Of a stretch of DNA of 51,362 bases, positions 7,437 through 16,588 are shown one piece after another (positions within the stretch are counted from its first letter, which is position 1; each line of letters opens with the position of its first letter). The position numbers and the translations under genes were made by a program. Source of the stretch: Streptosporangiaceae bacterium (GTDB lineage Bacteria > Actinomycetota > Actinomycetes > Streptosporangiales > Streptosporangiaceae). Location of the stretch: the NCBI GenBank assembly GCA_030040155.1, contig JASHUG010000046.1, forward strand, positions 1-51,362. Reading direction: 5' to 3'. The notes beneath the pieces are model-generated. The model was given only the letters and a program-made list of their open reading frames with translations. It did not search any database and had not been told where the DNA came from.

Positions 7437-9203
7437 ATGCAATCCCGCGATAGCAGGCGGCTGGCGTTGTTCGAGCCTGCCGGTTGCGGGCCACCGATGG
7501 AGGCGGAAGCCCTGACTGCGTACACGACCATAAATGACGACCAGACCCCGGAGACGGAGATCCCGCCGCTGCGCACCGGCGATAAAGCATTCCGTGACTT
7601 CGGCATTGCTGAGCCAATCTGCGCCGCGCTGGAGGCCGAGGGCATCGTCACCGCCTTCCCGATCCAGGCCCTGACGCTTCCGATCGCGCTCGACGGACAC
7701 GATCTGATCGGCCAGGCCAGGACTGGTACGGGCAAGACCCTCGCGTTCGGCGTCCCGATCCTCGAGCGGATTCACGAGGCGGCGCGCGAGCCAGCCTCGC
7801 CGCGCGCCCTTGTCGTCGTGCCGACCAGGGAGCTTGCCATCCAGGTGGCCGACGACCTGCGCATGGCGGGGGCCAGGATCGACGTGAACGTGGTCACGCT
7901 CTACGGCGGCCGGGCCTATGAGCCCCAGATAGACGCGCTGGCCACCGTCGACATCGTGGTTGGCACGCCGGGACGCCTGCTCGACCTGAGCCGGCAGGGT
8001 CACCTCAGGCTCGGCCGTGTCCGAACGCTGGTCCTGGATGAGGCTGACAAGATGCTCGACCTCGGGTTCTTGCCCGACGTGGAGCGAATCCTGCAGCTGA
8101 CGCCCCCGGCCAGGCAGACGATGCTCTTCTCGGCCACGATGCCCGGCGAGGTCGTCACGCTGGCGAGAAGGTACCTCAGCCGACCCACGCACATCCGCGC
8201 CGAGCAGCACGATGAGCCGGCGCACGTGCCGACCACCGAGCAGCACGTGTTCCGCGCCCATCAGATGGACAAGATCGAGGTGCTGGCCCGCGTCCTGCAG
8301 GCTGAGGGCCGTGGTCTGACGATCGTGTTCAGCCGGACGAAGCGATCGGCCGACCAGGTCGCCAGCTCGCTGACCGCTAAGGGGTTCGCTGCCGCCGCAG
8401 TGCACGGGGACCTCGGCCAGGGACAGCGCGAGCGCGCGATGCGCGCCTTCCGGTCTGGCAAGGTTGACGTGCTGGTGGCGACCGATGTCGCCGCGCGCGG
8501 CCTTGACGTTGACGACGTCACGCACGTCGTCAACTACGAGTGCCCTGAGGACGAGAAGGCCTACCTGCACCGCATTGGCCGCACTGGCCGGGCCGGGCGG
8601 GGCGGTGTCGCTGTCACGTTCGTGGACTGGGACGACCTGCATCGGTGGAAGTCGATCAACGACGGCCTGCACCTGGATTTCGCCGACCCGGCCGAAACCT
8701 ACTCCACATCGGATCACCTCTACGCCGCGCTGCGGATCCCGAGGACCGCGGGTAGCGTGCTGCCCAGGGCCCAGCGGGACCGGGCTGGGCTGGAGGCCGA
8801 GGATCTTGAGGACATTGGCGAGACCGGGAAGACCCGGTCGCGGACTAACGCCCGCGCTCGCCACGCTGACGCCGTCCGTCACGACCGGCAGCCCGGCGTG
8901 AGCGGTGACGGTGCGCGCCAGACCCGGCAGCGCAGCCAGCGGTCACGGCGCCGCACCAGGGGCGGCCAGCCCACGCGGCCAGGTGCCGAGAGCCCACCGC
9001 TGGCCGAGCACGCGCCATCACAGCACGCGCCAGCCCAGCATGGCCGGGCAGCTCCTCTTGACGCGCACGAGCCCGAGGCGCCAATGCGAGCCGGCCAGCC
9101 GACCACGGCCGAATCGGCGGCCGGCGGCTCGCAGACGGCGCGACGGGCGCGCCGCCGCGGAGCTCGCACTCGCAGCAACTCGACGGCTGCCGCCGCCGAG
9201 TAA
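7437..9203 (+). CDS. DEAD-box ATP-dependent RNA helicase
   Basis: 588 residues. All helicase motifs are present: Q motif (Phe52 to Gln77), ARTGTGKT (94-101), PTRELA (129-134), TPGRLLD (177-183), DEAD (201-204), SAT (232-234), ATDVAARGLD (348-357) and HRIGRTGR (378-385). After about residue 460 comes a basic, Arg/Pro/Ala-rich tail likely to bind RNA non-specifically. The ATG at 7437 has AGGAG seven bases upstream; the internal ATG at 7497 has none. This class remodels rRNA and mRNA structure, often during cold growth. It is divergent from the ferritin-like gene and followed by an alpha/beta hydrolase 259 bases downstream. Confidence 0.95.
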   Translation: MQSRDSRRLALFEPAGCGPPMEAEALTAYTTINDDQTPETEIPPLRTGDKAFRDFGIAEPICAALEAEGIVTAFPIQALTLPIALDGHDLIGQARTGTGKTLAFGVPILERIHEAAREPASPRALVVVPTRELAIQVADDLRMAGARIDVNVVTLYGGRAYEPQIDALATVDIVVGTPGRLLDLSRQGHLRLGRVRTLVLDEADKMLDLGFLPDVERILQLTPPARQTMLFSATMPGEVVTLARRYLSRPTHIRAEQHDEPAHVPTTEQHVFRAHQMDKIEVLARVLQAEGRGLTIVFSRTKRSADQVASSLTAKGFAAAAVHGDLGQGQRERAMRAFRSGKVDVLVATDVAARGLDVDDVTHVVNYECPEDEKAYLHRIGRTGRAGRGGVAVTFVDWDDLHRWKSINDGLHLDFADPAETYSTSDHLYAALRIPRTAGSVLPRAQRDRAGLEAEDLEDIGETGKTRSRTNARARHADAVRHDRQPGVSGDGARQTRQRSQRSRRRTRGGQPTRPGAESPPLAEHAPSQHAPAQHGRAAPLDAHEPEAPMRAGQPTTAESAAGGSQTARRARRRGARTRSNSTAAAAE

Positions 9204-9462
9204 CGGGCTCAGCCCCACTCACGCGACAGAGCCGCGAGTCGACAGTTCCCTCGGCGCCAGGCCTGCCCGGCTGGAGGCGCCGGCCACCCGGCTGCTGGCG
9301 CCGACCGTCGGCTCGAGGCGTCAGCCGCCGACTGGAGGCGCCGGCGGTCCAGCTGGCACCTGGTCCACGACGCCCAGGAACGCCCGCCTCAGGAACTCTT
9401 TCAGCGAATCCTGCGTTATTTGTCTGTTACATTTCGGCGAGTTGTCGGTAGGCTGCGACCCC

Positions 9463-10491
9463 GTGAGTAATCTCAGGTCCCTGCAGATGCCCGAGCAGGT
9501 TCGGTCCGCGACGCTCATGACGGCCCGCGGTCCGTTCGCCATCCTCGAGGCGCAGCCGACACGCGGCGTTACCCACCGCAGACCCGCTGTGCTCATTCCC
9601 GGCTATACCGGCAGCAAGGAAGACTTCCTGCCGATCCTGGAGCCACTGGCCGCCGCTGGGCGGACTGTCGTCGCGATCGACCAGCGGGGCCAGTATCAGA
9701 GCCCGCACGCACCCGACCGCCCCGGCTACTCTGCGGAGGCACTGGCCGCGGACGTGCTCGCAGTCGCCGAGTCGGTCGGCGGAGGCGGTCGCGTCCATCT
9801 GGCCGGGCACTCCCTCGGCGGGCTTGTCGCCCGCGAGGCGGTCCTGCGGCAGGCGGCTCGTTTCCTATCGGTGACGCTGCTGGGCTCGGGGCCTGGCGCC
9901 ATCAGCGGCGAGCGGAGCGACGCGCTCAAGCAGGCCCTGGCATTGCTCGACCCGACCGACGGTGTGGAACCCGACGACCGGGCTCGCCTCGGCGCGGTCG
10001 TGAGGCAGGCTTGGCACGACCGCGACGAGCCGGAGGCCAGGGCGCAGGGCGCGGACGAGCACGTCCTCGCTTTCCTGAAGGAACGCCGCCTTCGCACTTG
10101 CCCGGTCCAGCTGATCGTGCTGGCCAGATACTTGCTGACCTGCGAGGACCGCACCGACGAACTGGCTGAGGTCGTGGCGGCCGGGCTTCCGGCCCTGGTC
10201 GTCTACGGCGAGAACGACGATGCCTGGATGCCAGCGGAGCAGGACCAGATGGCTCGGCGGCTGAGAGCCGAGCGGACGTGCATACCTGGTGCCGCGCACT
10301 CTCCGGCCATCGATGCGCCGGTGACCACCGCGGCCACGCTGACCAATTTCTGGAACGCGGCGGAACGACGTCAGCCCATCGTCCACTCCTGCGGCCGCTC
10401 TGCGCACGACAAGAGCGCCGACGCTGCGCCGCCGAGTGACGCTACGCTGCCAACCGTCGCGCAGGCCGCAGGCCCAGCGCCCACCTGGTAG
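9463..10491 (+). CDS. Alpha/beta hydrolase
   Basis: 342 residues. Visible motifs: PGYTGSKED (46-54), nucleophile elbow GHSLGG (Ser117), a late acid in the YGENDDAW segment and the His of GAAHSPA. Homologues in Streptomyces sit at the same place in this neighbourhood. The open frame extends upstream into the helicase tail, but that part is out of phase with helicase coding and reads as low-complexity. The GTG at 9463 puts the start about 15 residues ahead of the first conserved strand, as in relatives; ATG 9487 is the alternative. Substrate unknown. The last 45 residues are polar and probably disordered. Confidence 0.87.
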   Translation: MSNLRSLQMPEQVRSATLMTARGPFAILEAQPTRGVTHRRPAVLIPGYTGSKEDFLPILEPLAAAGRTVVAIDQRGQYQSPHAPDRPGYSAEALAADVLAVAESVGGGGRVHLAGHSLGGLVAREAVLRQAARFLSVTLLGSGPGAISGERSDALKQALALLDPTDGVEPDDRARLGAVVRQAWHDRDEPEARAQGADEHVLAFLKERRLRTCPVQLIVLARYLLTCEDRTDELAEVVAAGLPALVVYGENDDAWMPAEQDQMARRLRAERTCIPGAAHSPAIDAPVTTAATLTNFWNAAERRQPIVHSCGRSAHDKSADAAPPSDATLPTVAQAAGPAPTW

Positions 10492-10544
10492 GGCAGGCCT
10501 GCCGAGTCGCCAAACTTAACCCCCGGTGACTCCCGCCTTGGCGG

Positions 10545-11435
10545 CTAGGCGCTGGCCGCCAGCGACTGCTGGTCGGATTCTGGCAGCTCCGCCAGGCCGT
10601 CCCAGGGCCGGCGCACACGAGCCGCCGCCGCGCCTTCCGGACAGTGAGCCCGGAAGTCGCACCAGCCGCATCCAGGGCCTGGCCGCGGCGGGAAGCTCAT
10701 CGTTGCCTCCGAGGCGTCCCGCCCGTATTGCTCGTCGGCGGCCGCGCATTCACCCGCGATGTCCTCGGCCCGGCCCAGCTGACGCTCAAGCGACTCCGGG
10801 GTGTGTTCAAAGGCGAGCACCGTCCGGCTGGGCAGGTGATGCAGTTCGACTCGCCGGCACGGGCGGCGCATCACGCGCTCGGCCGCAAGCGCGTACAGCG
10901 CCAGCGCGAGTGAGCCCCGCGCGTCATCGGCGGTGAGCACGTGCCGACCGGTCTTGTAGTCGACCACCACGAGGTCGCCGGGCCCCCCGTCAGCAGCGGG
11001 CCTGGCGTCCAGCCGGTCTATCCGGCCCGACACCGCGATCAGGTCTGTCCTGGTGGCGACCGTCCGCTCCACTCCGAGCGGCTCGACGGCCGGGTCCAGC
11101 CGGGCGACGTACTCCTCGACCATGCGCCGGCATTCGCGCCGGTGCGCTGCCGACTGCACGTCGTCCGCGAAGCCGTCGGAAATCCACCCGTTGTCCAGCA
11201 GGTCGCCCGCGGCGGTCACGCTCCGCTCGCGGCGGGGCAGCCGCCACCAGCCGGCGAGCGCATTGTGCACGCTGGCGCCCAGGCTGTTGTGAGCCCAGGG
11301 CGGTCCCTTCGGAGGCGGCGGCCGGTCCAGGTAGGTCATCCGGTACCGGCGCGGGCAGTCCAGCCACGTGGCCAGCCTGGTCGGCGTGCACGCATAGAGC
11401 CGCCTGGGCATGCCGTCGAAGCCGAGTTGCTTCAC
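10545..11435 (-). CDS. RecB/AddB-like PD-(D/E)XK nuclease with Fe-S cluster cysteines
   Basis: 296 residues. Nuclease signature: His57 (ASVHNAL), Asp140 (GRID), Asp159 and Lys161 (VVDYKTG). One cysteine near the start (Cys27, CPRRYR) and three near the end (Cys256, Cys259, Cys265, CGWCDFRAHC) match the [4Fe-4S] staple of AddB-type nucleases, which pins the ends of the domain together. There is no helicase domain, so this is a stand-alone nuclease of the kind often called RecB family exonuclease. AGGA lies seven bases before the ATG. It is the last gene of a same-strand run with the MBL, PHP and DUF6758 genes, and probably acts in DNA repair. Confidence 0.9.
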   Translation of the reverse strand: MKQLGFDGMPRRLYACTPTRLATWLDCPRRYRMTYLDRPPPPKGPPWAHNSLGASVHNALAGWWRLPRRERSVTAAGDLLDNGWISDGFADDVQSAAHRRECRRMVEEYVARLDPAVEPLGVERTVATRTDLIAVSGRIDRLDARPAADGGPGDLVVVDYKTGRHVLTADDARGSLALALYALAAERVMRRPCRRVELHHLPSRTVLAFEHTPESLERQLGRAEDIAGECAAADEQYGRDASEATMSFPPRPGPGCGWCDFRAHCPEGAAAARVRRPWDGLAELPESDQQSLAASA

Positions 11436-11524
11436 CTTGTCATCCTGGCCCGAACCGGCACTGAGGGCCAGCCGACACCCGGAGCGTCGGCAACCTCGGC
11501 AAGTGCCTCAGCGCCGAGTCGGCA

Positions 11525-12145
11525 TTAGTCCGCGTCAGGTTCGAACCCGGTCTGGCCAGCCGCTACCCAGCCGTCGAATCGCTTCTCCGCGACTGCCACC
11601 GTGAATTCATCGCCGTGACCGGGCAAGATTCTGGTCTGCGGCGGGAGGGTCAACACCTGCGCGCCGATTGCGTCTAGCTGCCTGCCCCAGTTGGGGTACC
11701 CGTCGTCACGAGGCACGGGTCCGGTATCGGAAATGACGTCGCCAGTGAACACGGCCTCGAGTTCCTCGCAGTAGAGGCAGACCGATCCGCGACTGTGGCC
11801 CGGAGCGTGCAGGACCTCGAGGGTGACCCCGGCGACCTCAAATTGCCCACCGTCCTCCATGTCGATGTCCGGCTGGTTGTCGTGAACGTCACGCCATTCC
11901 CGGCGGTCGGCCGGGTGCAACGCGATGGGTGCCTCGTCCCGCTCGGCCACCTCGAGTGCCGCATCGCAATGTCCGGCGTGCCCGTGAGTGCATATGACGG
12001 CCAGGATCGCCCGATCGCCGACGACCTCGAGCACGGCCTGCGCGTCAGTGCCGGGGTCGATGACGATGACCTCCTCGTCATCTCCGAGAATCCAGCTGTT
12101 CGAGGTGCCGCGCACCTCGTCAATCCGTGCATCCTGTCCGCTCAT
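11525..12145 (-). CDS. Metallo-beta-lactamase fold hydrolase (glyoxalase II-like)
   Basis: 206 residues. Metal-binding elements: HGHAGH (54-59), HAPGHSRGS (His117), FTGDV (Asp136) and a final LPGHG. In most glyoxalase II-like proteins the first motif is HxHxDH; here the Asp position (58) is Gly, with an Asp at 61 instead, so the second metal site may be altered. The ATG at 12145 is preceded by AGGAGG at a rather long ten-base spacing; the earlier ATG at 12187 adds an unlikely leader. It lies between the PHP and nuclease genes on the same strand. The substrate, probably a thioester or other small ester, is unknown. Confidence 0.87.
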   Translation of the reverse strand: MSGQDARIDEVRGTSNSWILGDDEEVIVIDPGTDAQAVLEVVGDRAILAVICTHGHAGHCDAALEVAERDEAPIALHPADRREWRDVHDNQPDIDMEDGGQFEVAGVTLEVLHAPGHSRGSVCLYCEELEAVFTGDVISDTGPVPRDDGYPNWGRQLDAIGAQVLTLPPQTRILPGHGDEFTVAVAEKRFDGWVAAGQTGFEPDAD

Positions 12146-12232
12146 GTGCGCACAGCCTCCTGGGTGTCCTGCGTTAGCTTTGCGCAACGATAGTCGCGAC
12201 GGAGCGGGCCGTGGGCAACGGCGGCCGGCCGT

Positions 12233-13081
12233 TCAGGCCGCGGTAACCGGGACGGCGCCGGAGGCGCGTTCCACCAGTTGCCGGTAGGCATCGTCAGGCG
12301 CGAGCACGGTTCCAATTCGGAATCCGGTCAGCTGGCCATGGTCGTCGCTGCCGCCGGAGACGACAAGACCCAGACGGGAGGCGAGTGCGGCTAGACGAGC
12401 CCGTTCCGCCTCATCGTGCTGCGGATGGTAGACCTCAATGCCCGTGAGGCCGACGGCAGCGAACTCGGCTATTACCTCGTCCGGCGTGCGCCACCCTCGC
12501 TGGGATCCGCGCGGGTGCGCCAGAACCGTAACGCCGCCTGCGGCCATGACCAGGCGGATTGCCCGGACCGGGTCCAGGGCGTACCTCGGCACGTGCGCGC
12601 GTCCGCCCGGGCCGATCCACTCAGGGCCGAACGCGTCCTCGAACTTCGCGACCACACCGGCATTGACCAGGGCGCGCGCGATGTGCGGGCGGCCGACGAC
12701 ACCCCCTGCCGCGATCTCGCTGACCTGGTCCCAGGTCACGGGCGCGCCGAGCGCGGCGAGCTTGTCCACCATGGCGCGGGCGCGATACAGGCGGCTCTCC
12801 CTGATCTCGGCCATCTCCCCGGCCAGCCGGTCGTTGCCCTGATCGAACAGATAGGCCAGGATGTGGACGCTGTGGCCCTCCATGCGGCACGACAACTCCA
12901 TTCCCGGCATCAGCGTCAGTCCGCGCGGGAGAGCCGCCGCGGCTTCGCGGTGCCCGGCCACGGTGTCGTGGTCTGTCAGGCCGATGACATCAAGATCTGC
13001 CGCAGCGGCCCGGCGCATGACATCTGCGGGCGGCTGCGTGCCGTCGGATGCGGTGCTGTGGCAATGCAGATCGGCGCGCAT
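12233..13081 (-). CDS. PHP-domain phosphoesterase (YciV/TrpH-like)
   Basis: 282 residues. PHP metal-binding motifs appear in order: DLHCHSTASDG (4-14), GLTDHDT (34-40), GMELS (60-64), HILAY, VLAHPRG and GGSDDHG near the C-terminus. This set matches the YciV/TrpH group, whose characterised members hydrolyse 3',5'-nucleoside bisphosphates and trim RNA 5' ends (RNase AM). A similar nucleotide-salvage or RNA role is inferred. The start ATG 13081 lies 10 bases after the DUF6758 stop, indicating co-transcription. Confidence 0.92.
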   Translation of the reverse strand: MRADLHCHSTASDGTQPPADVMRRAAAADLDVIGLTDHDTVAGHREAAAALPRGLTLMPGMELSCRMEGHSVHILAYLFDQGNDRLAGEMAEIRESRLYRARAMVDKLAALGAPVTWDQVSEIAAGGVVGRPHIARALVNAGVVAKFEDAFGPEWIGPGGRAHVPRYALDPVRAIRLVMAAGGVTVLAHPRGSQRGWRTPDEVIAEFAAVGLTGIEVYHPQHDEAERARLAALASRLGLVVSGGSDDHGQLTGFRIGTVLAPDDAYRQLVERASGAVPVTAA

Positions 13082-13091
13082 TAGGGGGACA

Positions 13092-13718
13092 TTAACCCGG
13101 CAACTGCGGTGACAGCGCCCCGAATGGCAGGTCTAGATCCTGACCAGGATCGCGTAGATCGCGCAGCGGCAGCGGCTCCACCAAGAGCATGCCTGCGGTG
13201 TCTGGCCACAGCACGAGCCACAGCCAGGTTCCGCTCACCTCTCCCGCGAAAGCGGCCCGACCCTTCGTGTCGACGTTCCAGAGCGGAAATTCATGATTGG
13301 CGAACTGGACGACGCCGGCCGGCGGGCCCTTCGCGAAGTGCGAGCCCGGGTCGGGCCCGCAGAGGCCGGCGAACCTTGCCCCGAGGCCCACCCCTGGTTC
13401 CTCCGATATGAGCATCATCTCGGCCGGGCCGCCTATCGGGTTCGGGCCCGAGAGCGCCACCGAGCAGCCGCGCGTGCCGGTCCGTTCGTCACCGGCCGCC
13501 GCGAATCCGGTGACCAGCCACCCCTGCGGCAGCGGCCACGGCACCCAGACCGGCACGCGGGCCTGGCGCAGGACGCCCTCCAGGCCCTCCTGAGACGGGC
13601 TCAGCGCAGACCTAAGCGGGTGAACTTCACCGTGCTGGCCGCAGTGATAGGCGCTCGACCACACGCTGGGCTCGCGTACTACGGAATTGCACCGTGGGCA
13701 GGTTAGTACGGGTCTCAT
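13092..13718 (-). CDS. DUF6758 family zinc-ribbon protein
   Basis: 208 residues. The start at ATG 13718 puts a short zinc ribbon first (Cys7, Cys10, Cys26, His29; CPRC...CGQH), followed by the family-typical segment PVWVPWPLPQGWLVTG and a soluble beta-rich domain. It matches an actinobacterial family without known function that lies beside the same PHP gene in Streptomyces. An upstream extension to 13916 would overlap the divergent Nudix gene and encodes non-conserved sequence. No membrane helix is clear. Confidence 0.85.
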   Translation of the reverse strand: MRPVLTCPRCNSVVREPSVWSSAYHCGQHGEVHPLRSALSPSQEGLEGVLRQARVPVWVPWPLPQGWLVTGFAAAGDERTGTRGCSVALSGPNPIGGPAEMMLISEEPGVGLGARFAGLCGPDPGSHFAKGPPAGVVQFANHEFPLWNVDTKGRAAFAGEVSGTWLWLVLWPDTAGMLLVEPLPLRDLRDPGQDLDLPFGALSPQLPG

Positions 13719-13802
13719 TTCACTCAGCGTTATCCCCCGAATCGCCTGCGTCAAATACCTACTCCGCAGTACCGGGTCAGCCTGGGGCATACTGGCCGAG
13801 TG

Positions 13803-14249
13803 ATGTCGGCAAACAGACCTGGCATCGGGAACGCCGAGGGAACCGAGCCAGTTCAGTGCGTTGGCGCGGTTATAAGGGACGAAGACCAGCGAATACTTCT
13901 GATACTCCGCGGACATGAGCCGGGCATGGGCCTGTGGTCAATCCCTGGCGGCCGGATCGAGCCCGGCGAGAGCGATGACGAGGCGGTCGTCAGGGAGGTG
14001 CGCGAGGAGACGGGCCTGGAGGTGACCTGCGGCCCGTTGCTCGGCGCCGTTGACCGGCCGGGCCTGGTGATCAGGGACTACCAGGCCTTCATCACCGGCG
14101 GTGCCGTGGTTGCCGGGGACGACGCCGCAGCGGCTCGCTGGGCAACCCCGGCCGAGGTCGAAGCCCTGGATGCGGCCGGTGAGCTCACCGCCCAACTGCT
14201 GGCCACGCTGCGCTCATGGTCCGTTTTGCCGCCGGTCGGTGACTCCTAA
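13803..14249 (+). CDS. Nudix hydrolase
   Basis: 148 residues with a complete Nudix box, GGRIEPGESDDEAVVREVRE followed by ETGL, so the metal-binding Glu residues are present. These enzymes cleave nucleoside diphosphates linked to another group; the substrate here cannot be told. GTG 13800 and ATG 13803 are adjacent in frame. No ribosome binding site precedes them, but CATACT (13788-13793) lies seven bases before the GTG, which would fit a leaderless message. It is divergent from DUF6758 and converges with the ltrA gene 54 bases away. Confidence 0.9.
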   Translation: MSANRPGIGNAEGTEPVQCVGAVIRDEDQRILLILRGHEPGMGLWSIPGGRIEPGESDDEAVVREVREETGLEVTCGPLLGAVDRPGLVIRDYQAFITGGAVVAGDDAAAARWATPAEVEALDAAGELTAQLLATLRSWSVLPPVGDS

Positions 14250-14302
14250 CGCGTCGAGCTAGTCGATTACGGAGTAAATGGAGTATTCCGGGCGGCGCGA
14301 GG

Positions 14303-15547
14303 CTAGGAGTCGGCGGCGTCGGCTGCCCTCGGCTCGCGGTCTCGTTGGCTGCGGGCGAAGTCGGCTACTGCGACCCCGACGACCGTCGCGGCGGCGCAGG
14401 CGCTCAGCGACAGCGCAGTCACATGCGGCGCCAGCAGCCCGAGCAGGGCCAGGACCGCCAGCGCGGCCACCCGTGGCCACGACACCCGTCGCCACACGTC
14501 CAGCTTGAATGCGAGGTGCCCGGCCACGTACATGGCAGGCCCGCCGAGAACGAGCCATGCAGTTGACGCCACCCCGACTGCCGTGGGCGCAGTGAGCACG
14601 ACGTCATCGGCCGCCGCCGTCACGATGATGCCAGCAACCATGATCGGGTGGATGAAGTGATAAGCCGACCGGCCGAGCCGCCCCGGGTCTGACGAAGCGG
14701 CTATGAGCCTCGCCGCCTCGTCCGCGCTGCGGTCGAAATACAGCCACCAGAGCGCCACGCTGCCGCAGAAAGCGACCAGGAAGGCCAGCACGGTCGGGGC
14801 GTGCTGGGCGTCCGGACGTGCCAGCGGTCCAGATATGAGGCCGGCCAGCGTGGCGCCGATGACCACGATCGACTCTCCCAGGGCGATCAGGATGAATGCC
14901 TGGCATCGCTCGGCGAAGTGACCGCCCTCGATGTCCCACTCCCGGGTACTGGCACGGCCCAGGCCCGGCGTAAAGAACCCGACTGCGCCACCAAGCAGGT
15001 CCACGGCCACTGCGGCGAGCCACATCAGCGCACGGGCCAGCGCGCCCGGCATCAGGCCGCCAGCGACGGCGAGCGCGCCGCTAACGCAACACCACACCAG
15101 GATCCGCTGGTAGTTCCGGGCCAGCGGCAGGTACTCAGCGCCCGCCGGCTGGCCTCGCAGCGCAATGGCCGCGAAGGCGCTCCTGCCGATCTGGCTAACC
15201 GCGTAAGCCAGGCCGACCAGCCAGCCGGTTGACTTGAACGCGCCGGGCAGCGCCGCCGACATCGCGAGGCTGACCAGCATCAGAGCCAGCAGCAGCAGGC
15301 GGACGGGGATCTTGTCGGGGTCGAACCAGTTGGTCAGCCATGCCGTGTACGCCCACAGCAGCCACACCATTGCCAGCAGGAGAGCAGCCTCAAGCGCTCC
15401 AACCAGGTTCCGGTGACCCAGCAGGAAATCCGACAGCTGAGTGATCGCGAACACGTAGACGAGATCAAAGAACAGCTCGACGTTCGTGACGCGCCGCCGC
15501 CCGGTGACCCGCTCCCGCAGCAGGCTGGGCCGCGATCTCTCGGCCAA
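14303..15547 (-). CDS. Low temperature requirement A (LtrA) family membrane protein
   Basis: 414 residues, very hydrophobic, with about eleven or twelve predicted membrane segments. The N-terminus RVTNVELFFDLVYVFAITQL is the hallmark of the LtrA family (named from a Listeria gene needed for cold growth; biochemical role unknown). Also typical are the DIEGGHFAERCQAFILIALGES region and the C-terminal HFIHPIMVAG helix. The start is TTG at 15547, supported by GGGAGG just upstream and the lack of any other start before the conserved region. It lies 29 bases after the CitE-like gene on the same strand. Confidence 0.9.
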   Translation of the reverse strand: MAERSRPSLLRERVTGRRRVTNVELFFDLVYVFAITQLSDFLLGHRNLVGALEAALLLAMVWLLWAYTAWLTNWFDPDKIPVRLLLLALMLVSLAMSAALPGAFKSTGWLVGLAYAVSQIGRSAFAAIALRGQPAGAEYLPLARNYQRILVWCCVSGALAVAGGLMPGALARALMWLAAVAVDLLGGAVGFFTPGLGRASTREWDIEGGHFAERCQAFILIALGESIVVIGATLAGLISGPLARPDAQHAPTVLAFLVAFCGSVALWWLYFDRSADEAARLIAASSDPGRLGRSAYHFIHPIMVAGIIVTAAADDVVLTAPTAVGVASTAWLVLGGPAMYVAGHLAFKLDVWRRVSWPRVAALAVLALLGLLAPHVTALSLSACAAATVVGVAVADFARSQRDREPRAADAADS

Positions 15548-15576
15548 CCCGCCTCCCTGTCGTCAGCTGGAGGTGA

Positions 15577-16533
15577 CTAGCCGGGAATCGGCGGCTCGAA
15601 GCGAGTCGTCCTGGGCAGCCCGGCGGCCCGGCCCCGAGCGGCCGCGACCATGGCCATTTTCCGTGATGCCTCGTCGATCATCTCGCCGTCCAGCGTCGCG
15701 GCACCTAGGGCCAGGCCGGTGTAGTAGTCGTAAGCCTCCAGGAGCAGCTCAGCCCGGTCGTACTCGTCCTGGGCCGGAGAGAACGCCCGATTAACCACAT
15801 CCACCTGGCTCGGATGCACCACCCACTTGCCGTCATAGCCGAGCGCGGCCACGCTGGCCGAGCTCCGCTCCAGCCCGGCGACGTCCTCGATGGCTGCGTA
15901 CGGCCCGTCGATGGCCTGCAGCCCGTGCGCACGAGCCGCCACCAGGATTCGCATGTGCGCGTAGTGAAACGCGTCACCGCCGGCGTATCCGGCCGGCTGG
16001 GCGCCCACGGTGAGCGATCGCATGCCCAGGCTGGCCATGAAGTCGGCCGGGCCGAATACAAGCGCCTCAAGCCGCGGCGAGGCCGCCGCGATCTCGTCTG
16101 CACTGGCGAGTCCGGCCGCGTCCTCGATCTGCGCCTCGATCGCGATGCCGCCTGGTGGCAGTCCGGTAGCCAACTCAACCTGACCGAGCAACAGGTCCAG
16201 CCAGGTGATGTCACGCGGCCCGCTGACCTTGGGCAGCACGATCGCGTCGAGGCAAGCACCCGCCCGCTCGACGACCTCGACGACGTCCCTGTACGCCCAG
16301 CCGGTACTGGCGTCGTTGACCCGGACGGCCCTGATCTTGCCCTCCCAGCCACCGGCCCGCAGCGTCTCGGCGACCAGTTCCCGGCTCCTGGCCTTCGCGG
16401 ACGGCGCTACCGCGTCCTCGAGGTCAAGGAATACCTCGTCAGCCGGCAGGTCGCGCGCCTTCTGCAAGAACCTGGGGTTGCTGCCGGGAACCGCCAGGGT
16501 TGTCCGGCGCGACTTGAATGCCCGTGGGCTCAC
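15577..16533 (-). CDS. CitE-like CoA ester lyase (HpcH/HpaI aldolase family)
   Basis: 318 residues in a TIM-barrel family that cleaves or hydrolyses 3-hydroxyacyl-CoA esters such as citramalyl-, malyl- or methylmalyl-CoA. Motifs seen: AVPGSNPRFLQKA (14-26), FLDLEDAV (35-42), Arg71 (VRVND), Glu133 (IEAQIED, metal ligand), Asp164 (FGPADF, metal ligand) and KWVVHPSQV. No citrate lyase alpha or gamma subunit lies nearby, so it is a stand-alone CitE-like lyase. The GTG at 16533 starts directly before the conserved region. It may be transcribed with the 95-residue protein upstream and ltrA downstream. Confidence 0.9.
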   Translation of the reverse strand: MSPRAFKSRRTTLAVPGSNPRFLQKARDLPADEVFLDLEDAVAPSAKARSRELVAETLRAGGWEGKIRAVRVNDASTGWAYRDVVEVVERAGACLDAIVLPKVSGPRDITWLDLLLGQVELATGLPPGGIAIEAQIEDAAGLASADEIAAASPRLEALVFGPADFMASLGMRSLTVGAQPAGYAGGDAFHYAHMRILVAARAHGLQAIDGPYAAIEDVAGLERSSASVAALGYDGKWVVHPSQVDVVNRAFSPAQDEYDRAELLLEAYDYYTGLALGAATLDGEMIDEASRKMAMVAAARGRAAGLPRTTRFEPPIPG

Positions 16534-16588
16534 AGGCGGCGAGCCTATCGGGTCCCGGCACGGTGGCTTGCACTGGCGGCCTGGGCCG

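Noticed and set aside
7368-8882. 504-codon open frame opposite the DEAD-box helicase
   Set aside because: It is antisense to a gene with every helicase motif, has no recognisable domain, and long antisense frames are expected at this GC content.
8905-9462. Upstream extension of the alpha/beta hydrolase frame into the helicase gene
   Set aside because: It overlaps the helicase tail in another frame and has no conservation; homologues begin near the chosen start.
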